This document shows positions 1-6,667 of a DNA stretch of 9,937 bases, in pieces. The notes beneath the pieces were generated by a model that did not search any database, had not been told where the DNA came from, and saw nothing but the letters and a program-made list of their open reading frames with translations. Origin of the DNA: Syntrophales bacterium (GTDB lineage Bacteria > Desulfobacterota > Syntrophia > Syntrophales > UBA2210); contig JAUSPK010000054.1 of assembly GCA_030655735.1 (NCBI GenBank), positions 1 through 9,937 on the forward strand, read 5' to 3'. The number at the start of each line of letters is the position of its first letter. The first letter of the stretch is position 1. The position numbers and the translations under genes are program-made.

Positions 1-2
1 CC

Positions 3-164
3 GGTTACGGCAAGGACAAGACCTATGAAATGGGTAAGCCCGCTCACGGGATCTTTCAATCTTATCATGGTAGTGCTTCTCCTGTCGGCTGCAGAGGGCT
101 CCGGCTCGCAAAAAGATGGTGCGGGGTTGCAGTGCCTGTAACCGGCGTATCCCCAAGGTTCTGA
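3..164 (+). CDS. possible C-terminal tail of a gene starting outside the window (uncertain)
   Basis: One forward frame is open from the window edge to a TGA at 162-164. Its first 15 or so codons look coding-like, with C or G in many third positions, and read GYGKDKTYEMGKPAHG. The later part is rich in Arg, Cys and Gly and looks less like a real protein end. A second frame is also open from base 1 to a TAA at 139-141, so the choice of frame is not secure. I recognise no family. It may be the end of an upstream gene, a decayed gene or chance. Confidence 0.2.
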   Translation, partial: GYGKDKTYEMGKPAHGIFQSYHGSASPVGCRGLRLAKRWCGVAVPVTGVSPRF

Positions 165-345
165 TTGTCGCTGCCTCAAGCCGAAAGTCAATACTAGTGA
201 TTCCCGGATATGTTGTCAATTAATAACTTGGATTCACCAAGGTGCAAGGAAAAAATAGCAGTATACGCAAAAAAGCAAGAAAACACTTGCATTACGTTCT
301 CATTGTTGTAGAAGAGTTCTATTTAAACAGGAGGGGAAATACGAG
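165..345. other. non-coding leader upstream of the parvulin lipoprotein gene
   Basis: No open frame of useful length and no RNA gene is recognisable here. The stretch is AT-richer than its neighbours and ends in an AGGAGGGG ribosome binding site at 329-336, nine bases before the ATG at 346. A short hairpin (CTTGG with CCAAG, near 228-242) is too weak to interpret. Confidence 0.5.
287..314 (+). promoter_or_regulatory. weak candidate sigma70 promoter for the parvulin gene
   Basis: TTGCAT (287-292) and TAGAAG (309-314) are separated by 16 bases and would start transcription near 320, just before the ribosome binding site. Both boxes match the consensus only partly, so this is the best candidate in the leader rather than a confident call. 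Confidence 0.2.
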
Positions 346-1359
346 ATGCGGATAATACACCAGAGGTGGTTTTACATACCCGTCGCGATTATAGCCGTGA
401 CATTATTTGCCGCGCAGGCGTGCAAGAAGGGTGAGGAAAAATTCCCTGAAGGTACGGTGGCAGTGGTCAACGGAGCACTAATCACGCAGGCGGAGCTCGA
501 TACGCAACTGTCCGTGATGCAAAAACAGTTTGCCGATGCAGACCAGCCAGACAACGAGCAACTCGCTAAAATCAAGAATGAGCTCCTTGAAAGTCTTATT
601 ACCCGAAAGGTGCTCTACCAGGAGAGCCAGAAAAAGGGAATAGAGGTGGACGATGTAACTATCGATGAACGTCTTGAGAATATAAAGAAACGATTTCCAA
701 AGGAAGATAGTTTCAGGGACATGCTTGAGGAGATGCGTCTTACCGAAGATACCCTCAAGGTCCAGTTACGTGAAGGGATAGCAATCCAGAATCTCGTAGA
801 ACGGGAGGTTGTCAGCCGTATCGAGATATCGGACAAAGAGACGAAGGATTATTACGATAAAAACCTTGACCTTTTCAAACAACCCGAAAAGGTTCAGGCA
901 CGTCACATCCTTATCAAGGTTGAACCGGAGGGGGACGAAGCCAAAAAAGCCGTTGCCCTCAAAGAGATCACGAAGATACAGGGAGAGTTGAAAAAAGGGG
1001 GAGATTTTGCAACGCTTGCCAAAAAATATTCCCAATGCCCCAGCAGTGCCGAGGGTGGTGACCTCGGCTACTTCGCGCGGGGACAGATGGTAAAACCATT
1101 CGAAGATGCGGCTTTTTCTCTGAAAAAGGGAGAAATAAGCGGTATAGTCGAGACCAATTTCGGTTATCACCTGATACAGGCGGGGGACAGAACCCCGGAA
1201 AGCATAAGCGATTACAAGGATGTCAAGGATAAACTCACCCAGTACCTGAAGCGGGCAAAAACGGGGACGGAGGCGGAGGAATATATTGAAAGGCTGAAGA
1301 CAAAGGCAAAGATAGAAAGATTTCTTTCCGCAGAGGAAAAACAGGGCTCAGACGAATAA
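346..1359 (+). CDS. SurA/PpiC-type peptidyl-prolyl cis-trans isomerase, predicted lipoprotein
   Basis: A predicted periplasmic, membrane-anchored folding factor that isomerises prolyl bonds and/or chaperones exported proteins. Residues 1-25 form a signal peptide (basic start, hydrophobic core around 9-23) ending at Cys26 in the context FAAQAC. This is a plausible though imperfect lipobox, because Gln sits at -2. Residues about 40-165 match the helical SurA N-terminal chaperone region. Residues about 184-282 are a parvulin (rotamase) domain: ARHILIKV at the start, the FATLAKKYS...GGDLGYF core, the MVKPFEDAAFSL segment, and FGYHLI with His275 near the end. The 337-residue length is usual for single-parvulin family members. 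The ATG at 346 has a strong AGGAGGGG site nine bases upstream. It seems to be transcribed alone, with a terminator about 200 bases downstream. The family is clear; the clients are unknown. Confidence 0.9.
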   Translation: MRIIHQRWFYIPVAIIAVTLFAAQACKKGEEKFPEGTVAVVNGALITQAELDTQLSVMQKQFADADQPDNEQLAKIKNELLESLITRKVLYQESQKKGIEVDDVTIDERLENIKKRFPKEDSFRDMLEEMRLTEDTLKVQLREGIAIQNLVEREVVSRIEISDKETKDYYDKNLDLFKQPEKVQARHILIKVEPEGDEAKKAVALKEITKIQGELKKGGDFATLAKKYSQCPSSAEGGDLGYFARGQMVKPFEDAAFSLKKGEISGIVETNFGYHLIQAGDRTPESISDYKDVKDKLTQYLKRAKTGTEAEEYIERLKTKAKIERFLSAEEKQGSDE

Positions 1360-1406
1360 GCTACGCCGCATGGTCCGATTGGGATGAAACCATGGCCTCT
1401 CTTTCC

Positions 1407-1433
1407 TTGACATTTTACTGATTACTTTATAGA
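1407..1433 (+). promoter_or_regulatory. candidate sigma70 promoter inside the intergenic gap
   Basis: A perfect TTGACA (1407-1412) is followed after 15 bases by TATAGA (1428-1433). The -35 box is ideal but the spacer is two bases shorter than optimal. A transcript starting near 1440 would meet the terminator at 1554-1590 before reaching the enoyl-CoA hydratase gene. It would therefore give either a short RNA of about 145 bases or an attenuated leader of the downstream operon. Confidence 0.35.
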
Positions 1434-1439
1434 AATTGC

Positions 1440-1590
1440 CCCTATAGCGGGGTGATGTAATATCCAGTTCTGGCGGTATCAAGGCGGCGGGGGGGCGGTA
1501 CTCCATGAAATCGATTGTAGCATTCCTGATCATGCATGCATAAGCGTTATACAAAAGGAAAGGCACATATGCCTTTCCTTTTTTTATTTT
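1440..1590 (+). ncRNA. possible short leader RNA or small RNA (speculative)
   Basis: This is the interval between the promoter-like sequence at 1407-1433 and the terminator ending at 1590. It contains a CCCC...GGGG mini-hairpin near 1440-1453, a CCAG-TT-CTGG mini-hairpin, a run of seven G, and a 12-codon open frame (ATG at 1505, TAA ending at 1543, MKSIVAFLIMHA) about ten bases after the G-run. I do not recognise a known riboswitch, 6S or SRP RNA. It may simply be the 3' UTR of the parvulin gene. Confidence 0.2.
1554..1590 (+). terminator. Rho-independent terminator
   Basis: A perfect 12-bp stem (AAAGGAAAGGCA at 1554-1565 pairing with TGCCTTTCCTTT at 1570-1581) closes a 4-base loop and runs into a T-rich tail at 1579-1590. 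It ends transcription from the parvulin gene or from the internal promoter candidate. Its position 50 bases before the hydratase start means it also insulates or attenuates the next operon. Confidence 0.85.
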
Positions 1591-1641
1591 CACGTACAGG
1601 CAACCGATTATTTATCATACAACGAAAGGGAGGGAAGATTT

Positions 1642-2406
1642 ATGGATTTTGAAAACATACTCTACACAAAAGAGGGACACATCGCCACGCTGACCCTGAA
1701 CCGACCGCCAGCAAACTCGGTGAACCTTGCCACATTGGTCGATATTGAAGGGGCTCTCGATGAAGCCCAGCAGGACAACGAGGTGAGGGTGCTCGTTATT
1801 ACGGGGGCCGGCGAAAAGGGATTCTCCGCCGGCTTCGACGTCAGTGACGCCGGCAACGCCCATATTTCGGGTCCCAAGGGGCAGGAGGTATGGACGAGGA
1901 TAGACCGGTTTCCCAAGCCGGTCATAGCGGCAATCAACGGCTATGCCTTTGGCGGCGGTTGCGAACTGGCCATGGCTTCGACCTTCAGGGTAATGCAGGA
2001 GGGCGCGAAGATCGGCCTGACGGAACTCAATCTCGGCATCATCCCCGGGTGGGGGGGAACCCAGCGCATGCCCCGGATACTGGGAAAATCGAAGGCACTG
2101 GATCTGATCCTCTTCAGTAAACGCCTGACCGCCCGCGAGGCGCTGGAAATCGGTCTTGTCGACAAGGTCTCCGCCGAGGGGGATCTGATGAAAGATGTCA
2201 TGGAAATGGCCGAGGTCCTGGCGCAGCGGCCCCCGCTCGCCGTAACAGCCGTTCTGGGTGCGGTGAATACCGGGCTTGAAAAGGGCATCGATGAAGGAAC
2301 AAAGGTCGAATGGAAGGGAACCCAGACGGTATCATCGTCAAAGGATGCCATCGAAGGGTTCACTGCCTTCCTGGAAAAACGCGCACCCAATTTTAAGGGA
2401 GAATAA
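1642..2406 (+). CDS. enoyl-CoA hydratase/isomerase (crotonase family)
   Basis: Predicted to hydrate a trans-2-enoyl-CoA to the (S)-3-hydroxyacyl-CoA in cytoplasmic beta-oxidation. The 254-residue protein is normal length for a single-domain crotonase. The oxyanion-hole elements are FSAGFD at residues 61-66 and the GYAFGGGCELAMA segment. Glu108 (in GGGCE) and Glu128 (in GLTELNLG) are 20 residues apart, matching catalytic Glu144 and Glu164 of rat mitochondrial enoyl-CoA hydratase, so a true hydratase is favoured over a Glu-less family member. IPGWGGTQRMPR follows as usual. AGGGAGG at 1627-1633 sets the ATG start. The dehydrogenase for the next beta-oxidation step begins 25 bases after the stop, so the two are surely co-transcribed. 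Chain-length or aromatic-derived substrate preference cannot be read from sequence. Confidence 0.93.
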   Translation: MDFENILYTKEGHIATLTLNRPPANSVNLATLVDIEGALDEAQQDNEVRVLVITGAGEKGFSAGFDVSDAGNAHISGPKGQEVWTRIDRFPKPVIAAINGYAFGGGCELAMASTFRVMQEGAKIGLTELNLGIIPGWGGTQRMPRILGKSKALDLILFSKRLTAREALEIGLVDKVSAEGDLMKDVMEMAEVLAQRPPLAVTAVLGAVNTGLEKGIDEGTKVEWKGTQTVSSSKDAIEGFTAFLEKRAPNFKGE

Positions 2407-2431
2407 CTTATTATATAAAGGAGAATGCATT

Positions 2432-3583
2432 ATGAAACTGGAAGATGTGAAAAAGATTGCTATGATCGGCGCCGGAGACATGGGGCATGGCATCGCTGCC
2501 AATTGCCTCCTCGGCGGGTACACGGTAGTGCTGCGCGATATCAAACAGGAGTTTGTTGACCGCGGTGTCGAACTTATCAAGAAGAGTTTGGCCAAGTTCA
2601 AGGAAAAGGGAAAGATCACGCCTGAGGCCCACGACGACGCGCTGGCGCGGCTGATTCCCATGGTTGATCTCGAAGAGGCGGTCAAGGATGCCGACTTTAT
2701 CATCGAGGCGGTGCCTGAAAAGCTGGAACTCAAGAAGAGCGTGCTCGCCGAGCTCGACAAGCTCTCCCCCAAACATGCCATCCTCGCCTCCAATACGTCG
2801 AACATCAGCATTACCGAGATCGCGACGGCAACGAGCAGACCGGACAAGGTGATCGGGTACCACTTCTTCAACCCCGCCATCCTGATGAAGCTGGTGGAGG
2901 TCACCCGGGGCGCCAAGTCCTCGGATGAATCGATCCAGATCGGTTACGAGCTGGCAAAGAAGATCGGCAAGGTCCCCGTCATTGTCGAGAAGGATTCTCC
3001 CGGGTTCATTTACAACCGTGCCAACGAACCTACCCTGGTCTTTCTCTCCAAGATCTTGGAGGCAGGTCATCCCACGCCGGAGGAGTTCGACGCGGCGATA
3101 AAGCCCTTTTCACCCATGGCACCCTTCGAACTTCTGGACTACGTGGGCATCGATATCGCCTACCACGGCATGGAATACTTCGCCGAGGTTCTCTCCCCCG
3201 ACTACAAACCATCCGAAGCCATGTCGGCCTATATCAAATCCGGCAATCTGGGGAAAAAGACCGGGAAGGGATTATACGACTGGTCGCAGGGAAGGCCCGC
3301 AATCGACCTCTCCAAGGCGACCAAAGAGTATGACATAAATCACCTGATCGCCCTGCAGGTGAACGAGGCTACCAAGCTCATTGCAGAGGGCGTCTGCACC
3401 GATCCCAAGGAGATCGACCTCGCTATGGCAAACGGGGGCGGCTCACCCTTCGGTCCCTTCGCCCTGGCAAAGTCGATCGGCTACGACGTGCTGAACGCGA
3501 AGCTGGAAGAGATCTACAACAAGTTCAAGCTGGAGATCTTCAAACCCACGAAGCTCATGAAAGAGGGCAAGATCGAAGTCTAG
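2432..3583 (+). CDS. 3-hydroxyacyl-CoA dehydrogenase with two C-terminal domains
   Basis: Predicted NAD-dependent oxidation of (S)-3-hydroxyacyl-CoA to 3-ketoacyl-CoA, the step after the preceding hydratase. The start is the ATG at 2432, with AAGGAG at 2418-2423; longer in-frame starts would run into the hydratase gene. The N-terminal Rossmann fold has GAGDMGHG at residues 13-20 and an acidic strand end (LRD). His144 in YHFFNP and Glu156 in KLVEV have the 12-residue spacing of the His158/Glu170 catalytic pair of human HAD. Residues about 185-290 (PGFIYNR...GKKTGKGLYDW) are the usual C-terminal dimerisation domain. Residues about 300-383 look like a second copy of that domain (ALQVNEA...DLAMANGGGSPFGPF). 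This makes it 383 residues against about 280-310 for the short form. Longer enzymes of this kind are known in anaerobes and archaea. Confidence 0.92.
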   Translation: MKLEDVKKIAMIGAGDMGHGIAANCLLGGYTVVLRDIKQEFVDRGVELIKKSLAKFKEKGKITPEAHDDALARLIPMVDLEEAVKDADFIIEAVPEKLELKKSVLAELDKLSPKHAILASNTSNISITEIATATSRPDKVIGYHFFNPAILMKLVEVTRGAKSSDESIQIGYELAKKIGKVPVIVEKDSPGFIYNRANEPTLVFLSKILEAGHPTPEEFDAAIKPFSPMAPFELLDYVGIDIAYHGMEYFAEVLSPDYKPSEAMSAYIKSGNLGKKTGKGLYDWSQGRPAIDLSKATKEYDINHLIALQVNEATKLIAEGVCTDPKEIDLAMANGGGSPFGPFALAKSIGYDVLNAKLEEIYNKFKLEIFKPTKLMKEGKIEV

Positions 3584-3604
3584 CAGGTACCTTGTTAATA
3601 AAGG

Positions 3605-3643
3605 AAAGGCACGGTCCTGATTTTTGAAGGGCCGTGTTTTTTT
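3605..3643 (+). terminator. Rho-independent terminator of the hydratase-dehydrogenase operon
   Basis: CACGGTCC (3610-3617) pairs with GGGCCGTG (3629-3636), including one G-T pair, around an 11-base loop. It is followed by a run of seven T (3637-3643), and the preceding purines can extend the stem into the T-run. It lies about 20 bases after the dehydrogenase stop and separates that operon from the kinase-family gene. Confidence 0.82.
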
Positions 3644-3675
3644 ATGCCCCTGGTGTTCCCCCCAGAGCAGATCCC

Positions 3676-3704
3676 TTTTCTTATTTCTTCCTTTCAGGTA
3701 CAAT
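3676..3704 (+). promoter_or_regulatory. candidate promoter for the phosphoglycerate kinase-family gene
   Basis: TACAAT (3699-3704, five of six consensus bases) lies 17 bases after TTTTCT (3676-3681), which is a poor -35 box. It sits between the preceding terminator and the ATG at 3749, where a promoter must exist if the gene has its own transcript. Confidence 0.35.
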
Positions 3705-3748
3705 GCCTGACAAAAGGCGTGTCAACATACGAATCAGGGGGTGAACCA

Positions 3749-5059
3749 ATGGAACAGGCAATCGATCCACGGCTACCGCTTCTCCAGGATGCCGATCTTG
3801 AAGGCAAGATCGTCCTGCTGCGGGTTGACCATAACGTCGTCAAGAAGGGGAAGATTCAGGACCCGTTCCGAATAGACCAGACCATCGGGACCCTCTTCAA
3901 CATCGTCGCGCGCGGCGGCAGGCCGATTATTATGACGCATGTGGGCAGGCCGCGGGACAAGGAGACCGGCAGGATCCAGATCGACGAGTCGACGTCGATA
4001 GAACCGATCGTAAGGTATCTGGAGCACAAACTGCACGTCAAGATTCATATGCCGCGTCTGGATGGAGAGGGGGATGAGGGGATCCCGGGGATTGACACCT
4101 CAATCAATCTTGCCATCAGAGACCTCAGAGAAAAAAGGGTCGACGCCCTCTATCTCCCGAATACGCGCTGGTTCCGGGGCGAAGAGGCACCGCCGGATGA
4201 GAGGGAGGCCTTTACCCTGCAGCTCGCCGGCCTGGCGGATATCTTCGTGAATGATGCCTTCGGTTCATGGCAGCCGCACGCGTCCACCTATGATATCACC
4301 CGGCACCTTCCCTCGTTCGCAGGGTTCCTGATGCAGCGGGAGATCCGGAACCTTTCACGGGTCCTCGATCCGGAGAGGCCCTTCGTGTCGGTCGTCGCGG
4401 GCGCGAAGTACAATACGAAGATAGGGCCGCTGAGCGAAATCTATAAGAAGGTGGATACGCTTATCCTGGGCGGCGTGATATACAATACCTACCTCTGCGC
4501 CAAGTACGGTGTTTCCATACAGGGGGTACCGCCGGAGGACATTGAAGCCGCAGCCGGTCTGGTAAAGATGGATGCGCGCAACGGGAAGATTCTCGAACTT
4601 CCCTATATCCATGAATCGGATACCATGGAAGGAAAGATCGAGGGGCACTTCAAGGTCCGCGACGTCAGACAACTTAAAAAGGGGATGCAGCTCGGATATG
4701 TCCTCGACATCGCGAAGGAATCCTTTGACGATCCCCTCGTCGCGGATACGATAGGCTCAGCGCGGACCATCTTTGTCAATGCCGTCATGGGATACACGCC
4801 GCATTTCACCGAGGGATCGGCCGTCATGGACCAGAAAATCGATCTCAACCGCGAGGCGAGGAAGCTGTACGGCGGCGGGGATACGCTCCAGGAATTCAAG
4901 AATCTCAACCCCGGGCTCTACCTCTCTGTCATGGATGATTCCCAGTACTACTTCTTCACCGGCGGCGGGACCGTCCTGAAGGCGATTGAGCAGGAAACAG
5001 CCTACGGCCTTGATCCCGTGAAGGCCCTGATCGAAAACGGGGGCAGGCAACCGGTATAA
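3749..5059 (+). CDS. pgk: phosphoglycerate kinase family protein, divergent
   Basis: The fold is that of phosphoglycerate kinase, which transfers phosphate between 1,3-bisphosphoglycerate and ADP. The N-terminal domain has RVDHN (residues 25-29), Arg41 (in DPFRID), HVGRP (64-68), NTRWFRGEE (138-146) and NDAFG (168-172). The nucleotide domain has GAKYNTK with Lys220 and Lys224, GGGDT with Asp378, and TGGGT near 404-408. The departures are notable. The usual GTAHRAHAS, whose Arg binds the substrate phosphate, is here GSWQPHAS (172-179), one residue shorter and without that Arg. The usual WNGPMGVFE is VNAVMGYTPHF (343-353). At 436 residues it is longer than typical bacterial enzymes (about 390-400). 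The start at ATG 3749 follows a GGGGGTG site. No gap or tpi neighbour is present. It could be the cell's glycolytic enzyme in a divergent clade or a paralogue with another acyl-phosphate substrate. Confidence 0.8.
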   Translation: MEQAIDPRLPLLQDADLEGKIVLLRVDHNVVKKGKIQDPFRIDQTIGTLFNIVARGGRPIIMTHVGRPRDKETGRIQIDESTSIEPIVRYLEHKLHVKIHMPRLDGEGDEGIPGIDTSINLAIRDLREKRVDALYLPNTRWFRGEEAPPDEREAFTLQLAGLADIFVNDAFGSWQPHASTYDITRHLPSFAGFLMQREIRNLSRVLDPERPFVSVVAGAKYNTKIGPLSEIYKKVDTLILGGVIYNTYLCAKYGVSIQGVPPEDIEAAAGLVKMDARNGKILELPYIHESDTMEGKIEGHFKVRDVRQLKKGMQLGYVLDIAKESFDDPLVADTIGSARTIFVNAVMGYTPHFTEGSAVMDQKIDLNREARKLYGGGDTLQEFKNLNPGLYLSVMDDSQYYFFTGGGTVLKAIEQETAYGLDPVKALIENGGRQPV

Positions 5060-5178
5060 AGATTTTCATGTGGTGAAAATAGGCGGGTGTAATCCCAGGA
5101 ATCCGCCGTTCATCATGTGCCCCTCTCTGCCCTCGGTCAGCCCAACCACTGACAAAGACGGGGAAACATGAAAGTGGT

Positions 5179-6138
5179 GTGCATGCTTCGCCGCCCGTTT
5201 TAACCATCTCAGATATCGAAAGGATGCAGCGCGTTATGTACGACTTTGAAAGGGGCAAAATCCGCTTTATACGTGGGGGGAAGTACCCCACCTGCCATTC
5301 CGTTTTCATCGATGATGAGGTCCGCGCCGTCATCGACCCGGCGAGTGACGAGGGCAAGCTCCTGGCGATTCACTGTCAGCGGCCCATCCAGGTGATCATC
5401 AACAGCCACTGTCACGAGGATCACTTCCTCTTCAATTCCCGGTTCCCGGATGCCGACCTCTGGGTTTCCAGACTGGAAGCGGCCGGATTCAGGGATATCG
5501 ATGACTTCTTCGATCAGTTCTATGAATCCGGGGATGTCGATGAGGAAACCAGGGCCGCGTGGGACACATTCTTTACCGAGGTCGTACAATACCAACCCCG
5601 GGAACCCGACCGGCTGCTTGAGGATGGAGAGGACCTCGTCTTCGGTGAGACCCGGGCCCGGGTCCTGCACACCCCCGGTCACAGCCCGGGGCACCTGGCC
5701 TTTCACTTTCCTGAGGAGAGGGCCCTGTATCTGGCGGATCTGGATCTGGTAAAATTTGGCCCCTATTACGGTGATAAGGGGTCCAGCATCGACGACACGA
5801 TCGCGTCCCTCCGGCGGGTGGCCGCCATCGATGTGGACGTATACCTGGTCGCCCATGGCAAAGAGGGGGTCCTCGACGGCGACCCGGCACACATCCAGCG
5901 GTATCTGGACGTCATCTATGCCAGAGAGGAGAGGCTTCTGGCCCTGCTGGCATCGGGTCCCAAGAATCTGGATGAGATAACCGCAGCGGGGATCATATAT
6001 GGAGGGCGCAGCCTGGCCGATGGAGCCTGGGAGCTGACCCTGAGCGAACGGGTGATGATGGGCAAGCACCTGCAACGCCTCGAAGGTCTGGGAACTGTCC
6101 GGCAGGAGGACGGTCTCTACCACCTGGTGGAGAGTTGA
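5179..6138 (+). CDS. MBL-fold metallo-hydrolase with C-terminal winged-helix region
   Basis: A predicted cytoplasmic dinuclear-metal hydrolase. The metal-ligand set is complete: HCHEDH at residues 77-82 (the HxHxDH motif), His168 in HTPGHSPGH, Asp187 in LADLD, and His226 in VAHGKEG. Residues about 250-319 (LLALLASGPKNLDEI...LQRLEGLGTVRQEDGLYHL) look like the winged-helix tail found in LACTB2-type and thioester- or RNA-acting MBL proteins. The start is uncertain. GTG at 5179 has no good ribosome binding site, while ATG 5236 has GAAAGGA at 5218-5224 and begins just before the fold (MYDFERGKIRF). ATG 5224 is a third option. It may be co-transcribed with the kinase-family gene 119 bases upstream, since no clear terminator lies between. 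The substrate is unknown; a thioesterase role would suit the acyl-CoA neighbours but is inference. Confidence 0.88.
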   Translation: MHASPPVLTISDIERMQRVMYDFERGKIRFIRGGKYPTCHSVFIDDEVRAVIDPASDEGKLLAIHCQRPIQVIINSHCHEDHFLFNSRFPDADLWVSRLEAAGFRDIDDFFDQFYESGDVDEETRAAWDTFFTEVVQYQPREPDRLLEDGEDLVFGETRARVLHTPGHSPGHLAFHFPEERALYLADLDLVKFGPYYGDKGSSIDDTIASLRRVAAIDVDVYLVAHGKEGVLDGDPAHIQRYLDVIYAREERLLALLASGPKNLDEITAAGIIYGGRSLADGAWELTLSERVMMGKHLQRLEGLGTVRQEDGLYHLVES

Positions 6139-6208
6139 AGATAATGACCGCCGCGCCTCGTCGAGTCGCTGAGGCGAACCTGCCCTTTGGTGGTGGGGAT
6201 GTTAGAGG

Positions 6209-6490
6209 TTAGTTCTTGAAAAGATCTTCCAGCTTTCCCTTCGGGTCAACCCCTTTCTCTTTCACCGTATCACCGGAGACGCCAAATTCAAAGTAATCAC
6301 AGAAATTGCTCCGGTCCTTTTCCACAACCCTCTCCGCCTGCGGTTCACGACAGTCGTTGTACGACCCGGGATCATAAAACCGGCAGCTGAGGCAGACGTG
6401 CAGATCGATTCCGCAGAAGGGGCAGATATCTCTCCTGCCCACGGCCCCGTCTCTGCCCAGTTCTTTTCTGCATTTGTAACAAACTTGCAT
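6209..6490 (-). CDS. small eight-cysteine, zinc-ribbon-like protein of unknown function
   Basis: A 93-residue soluble protein with three CxxC pairs (C4-C7, C23-C26, C33-C36) and two further Cys at 47 and 64. That is enough for two four-cysteine metal sites. The central HVCLSCRFYDPGSYNDCREPQ and NFCDYFEF segments are sharply defined. I recall similar small proteins in deltaproteobacterial genomes, annotated only as hypothetical or cytoplasmic, and I assign no function. The start is the minus-strand ATG at 6490: AGGAAAGG (6499-6506) sits eight bases upstream, and the ten extra residues from a farther ATG at 6520 would cover this site. It is convergent with the MBL gene and divergent from the MaoC-ligase operon, with its own promoter candidate. 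It could be a structural zinc protein, a DNA- or protein-binding adaptor, or a metal or redox sensor. Confidence 0.82.
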   Translation of the reverse strand: MQVCYKCRKELGRDGAVGRRDICPFCGIDLHVCLSCRFYDPGSYNDCREPQAERVVEKDRSNFCDYFEFGVSGDTVKEKGVDPKGKLEDLFKN

Positions 6491-6516
6491 TACGTTCGCC
6501 TTTCCTGGAGCAATGA

Positions 6517-6544
6517 ACAATACATCTTAAAAATAATCTGTCAA
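6517..6544 (-). promoter_or_regulatory. promoter for the small cysteine-rich protein
   Basis: On the minus strand a perfect TTGACA (6539-6544) is followed after 16 bases by TATTGT (6517-6522, four of six). Transcription would start near 6510, just ahead of the ribosome binding site at 6499-6506. Confidence 0.5.
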
Positions 6545-6590
6545 TTAATTTTATATAGTTGAAGTTGTGGCGGTTACGGACGGTATTTTA

Positions 6591-6619
6591 TTGACATGCG
6601 AATTCGTTCTGCCTATAGT
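6591..6619 (+). promoter_or_regulatory. strong sigma70 promoter of the MaoC-ligase operon
   Basis: TTGACA (6591-6596, perfect) and TATAGT (6614-6619, five of six) are separated by the ideal 17 bases. The predicted start is near 6626, about 40 bases before the GTG start codon. It is back to back with the minus-strand promoter of the cysteine-rich gene. Confidence 0.75.
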
Positions 6620-6637
6620 TACTTTGTAAAAAAGTAA
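6619..6637 (+). promoter_or_regulatory. operator-like perfect inverted repeat at the transcription start
   Basis: TTACTTT (6619-6625) and AAAGTAA (6631-6637) form a perfect 7-bp inverted repeat around GTAAA. The repeat begins at the last base of the -10 box and covers the predicted start, the classic place for a repressor such as a TetR- or MarR-family acyl-CoA regulator. No regulator gene lies in the window, so the factor is unknown. Confidence 0.45.
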
Positions 6638-6667
6638 TGCCTTATCAAATATATAGGAGGCGCTACT

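Noticed and set aside
285..299. A 15-base exact repeat, ACTTGCATTACGTTC, also at 6483-6497
   Set aside because: The second copy is just the start-codon region of the cysteine-rich gene on the other strand. The first has no gene in the matching position. One 15-base match in 10 kb is not far from chance.
2338..3070. Two overlapping minus-strand open frames of 192 and 219 codons
   Set aside because: Both are antisense to the dehydrogenase gene, have no ribosome binding site or recognisable domain, and are mirror effects of its codon use.
5062..5080. ATTTTCA...TGAAAAT hairpin just after the kinase-family gene
   Set aside because: The 7-bp AT-rich stem is weak and no T-run follows, so I do not call it a terminator.
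5168..5203. An 11-codon frame (MKVVCMLRRPF) after GGGGAAAC, overlapping the MBL start
   Set aside because: It is very short, overlaps the MBL-fold frame, and has no sign of selection. It was noted only because it blurs the choice of MBL start.
5209..6123. A 304-codon open frame on the minus strand
   Set aside because: It lies wholly antisense to the MBL-fold gene, whose five metal-binding motifs are intact. The antisense protein resembles nothing and its openness follows from GC-rich codon use on the other strand.
6154..6176. CGCCTC...GAGGCG hairpin between the convergent MBL and cysteine-rich genes
   Set aside because: A 6-bp stem with an 11-base loop and no T-run on either strand does not meet the pattern of a Rho-independent terminator.
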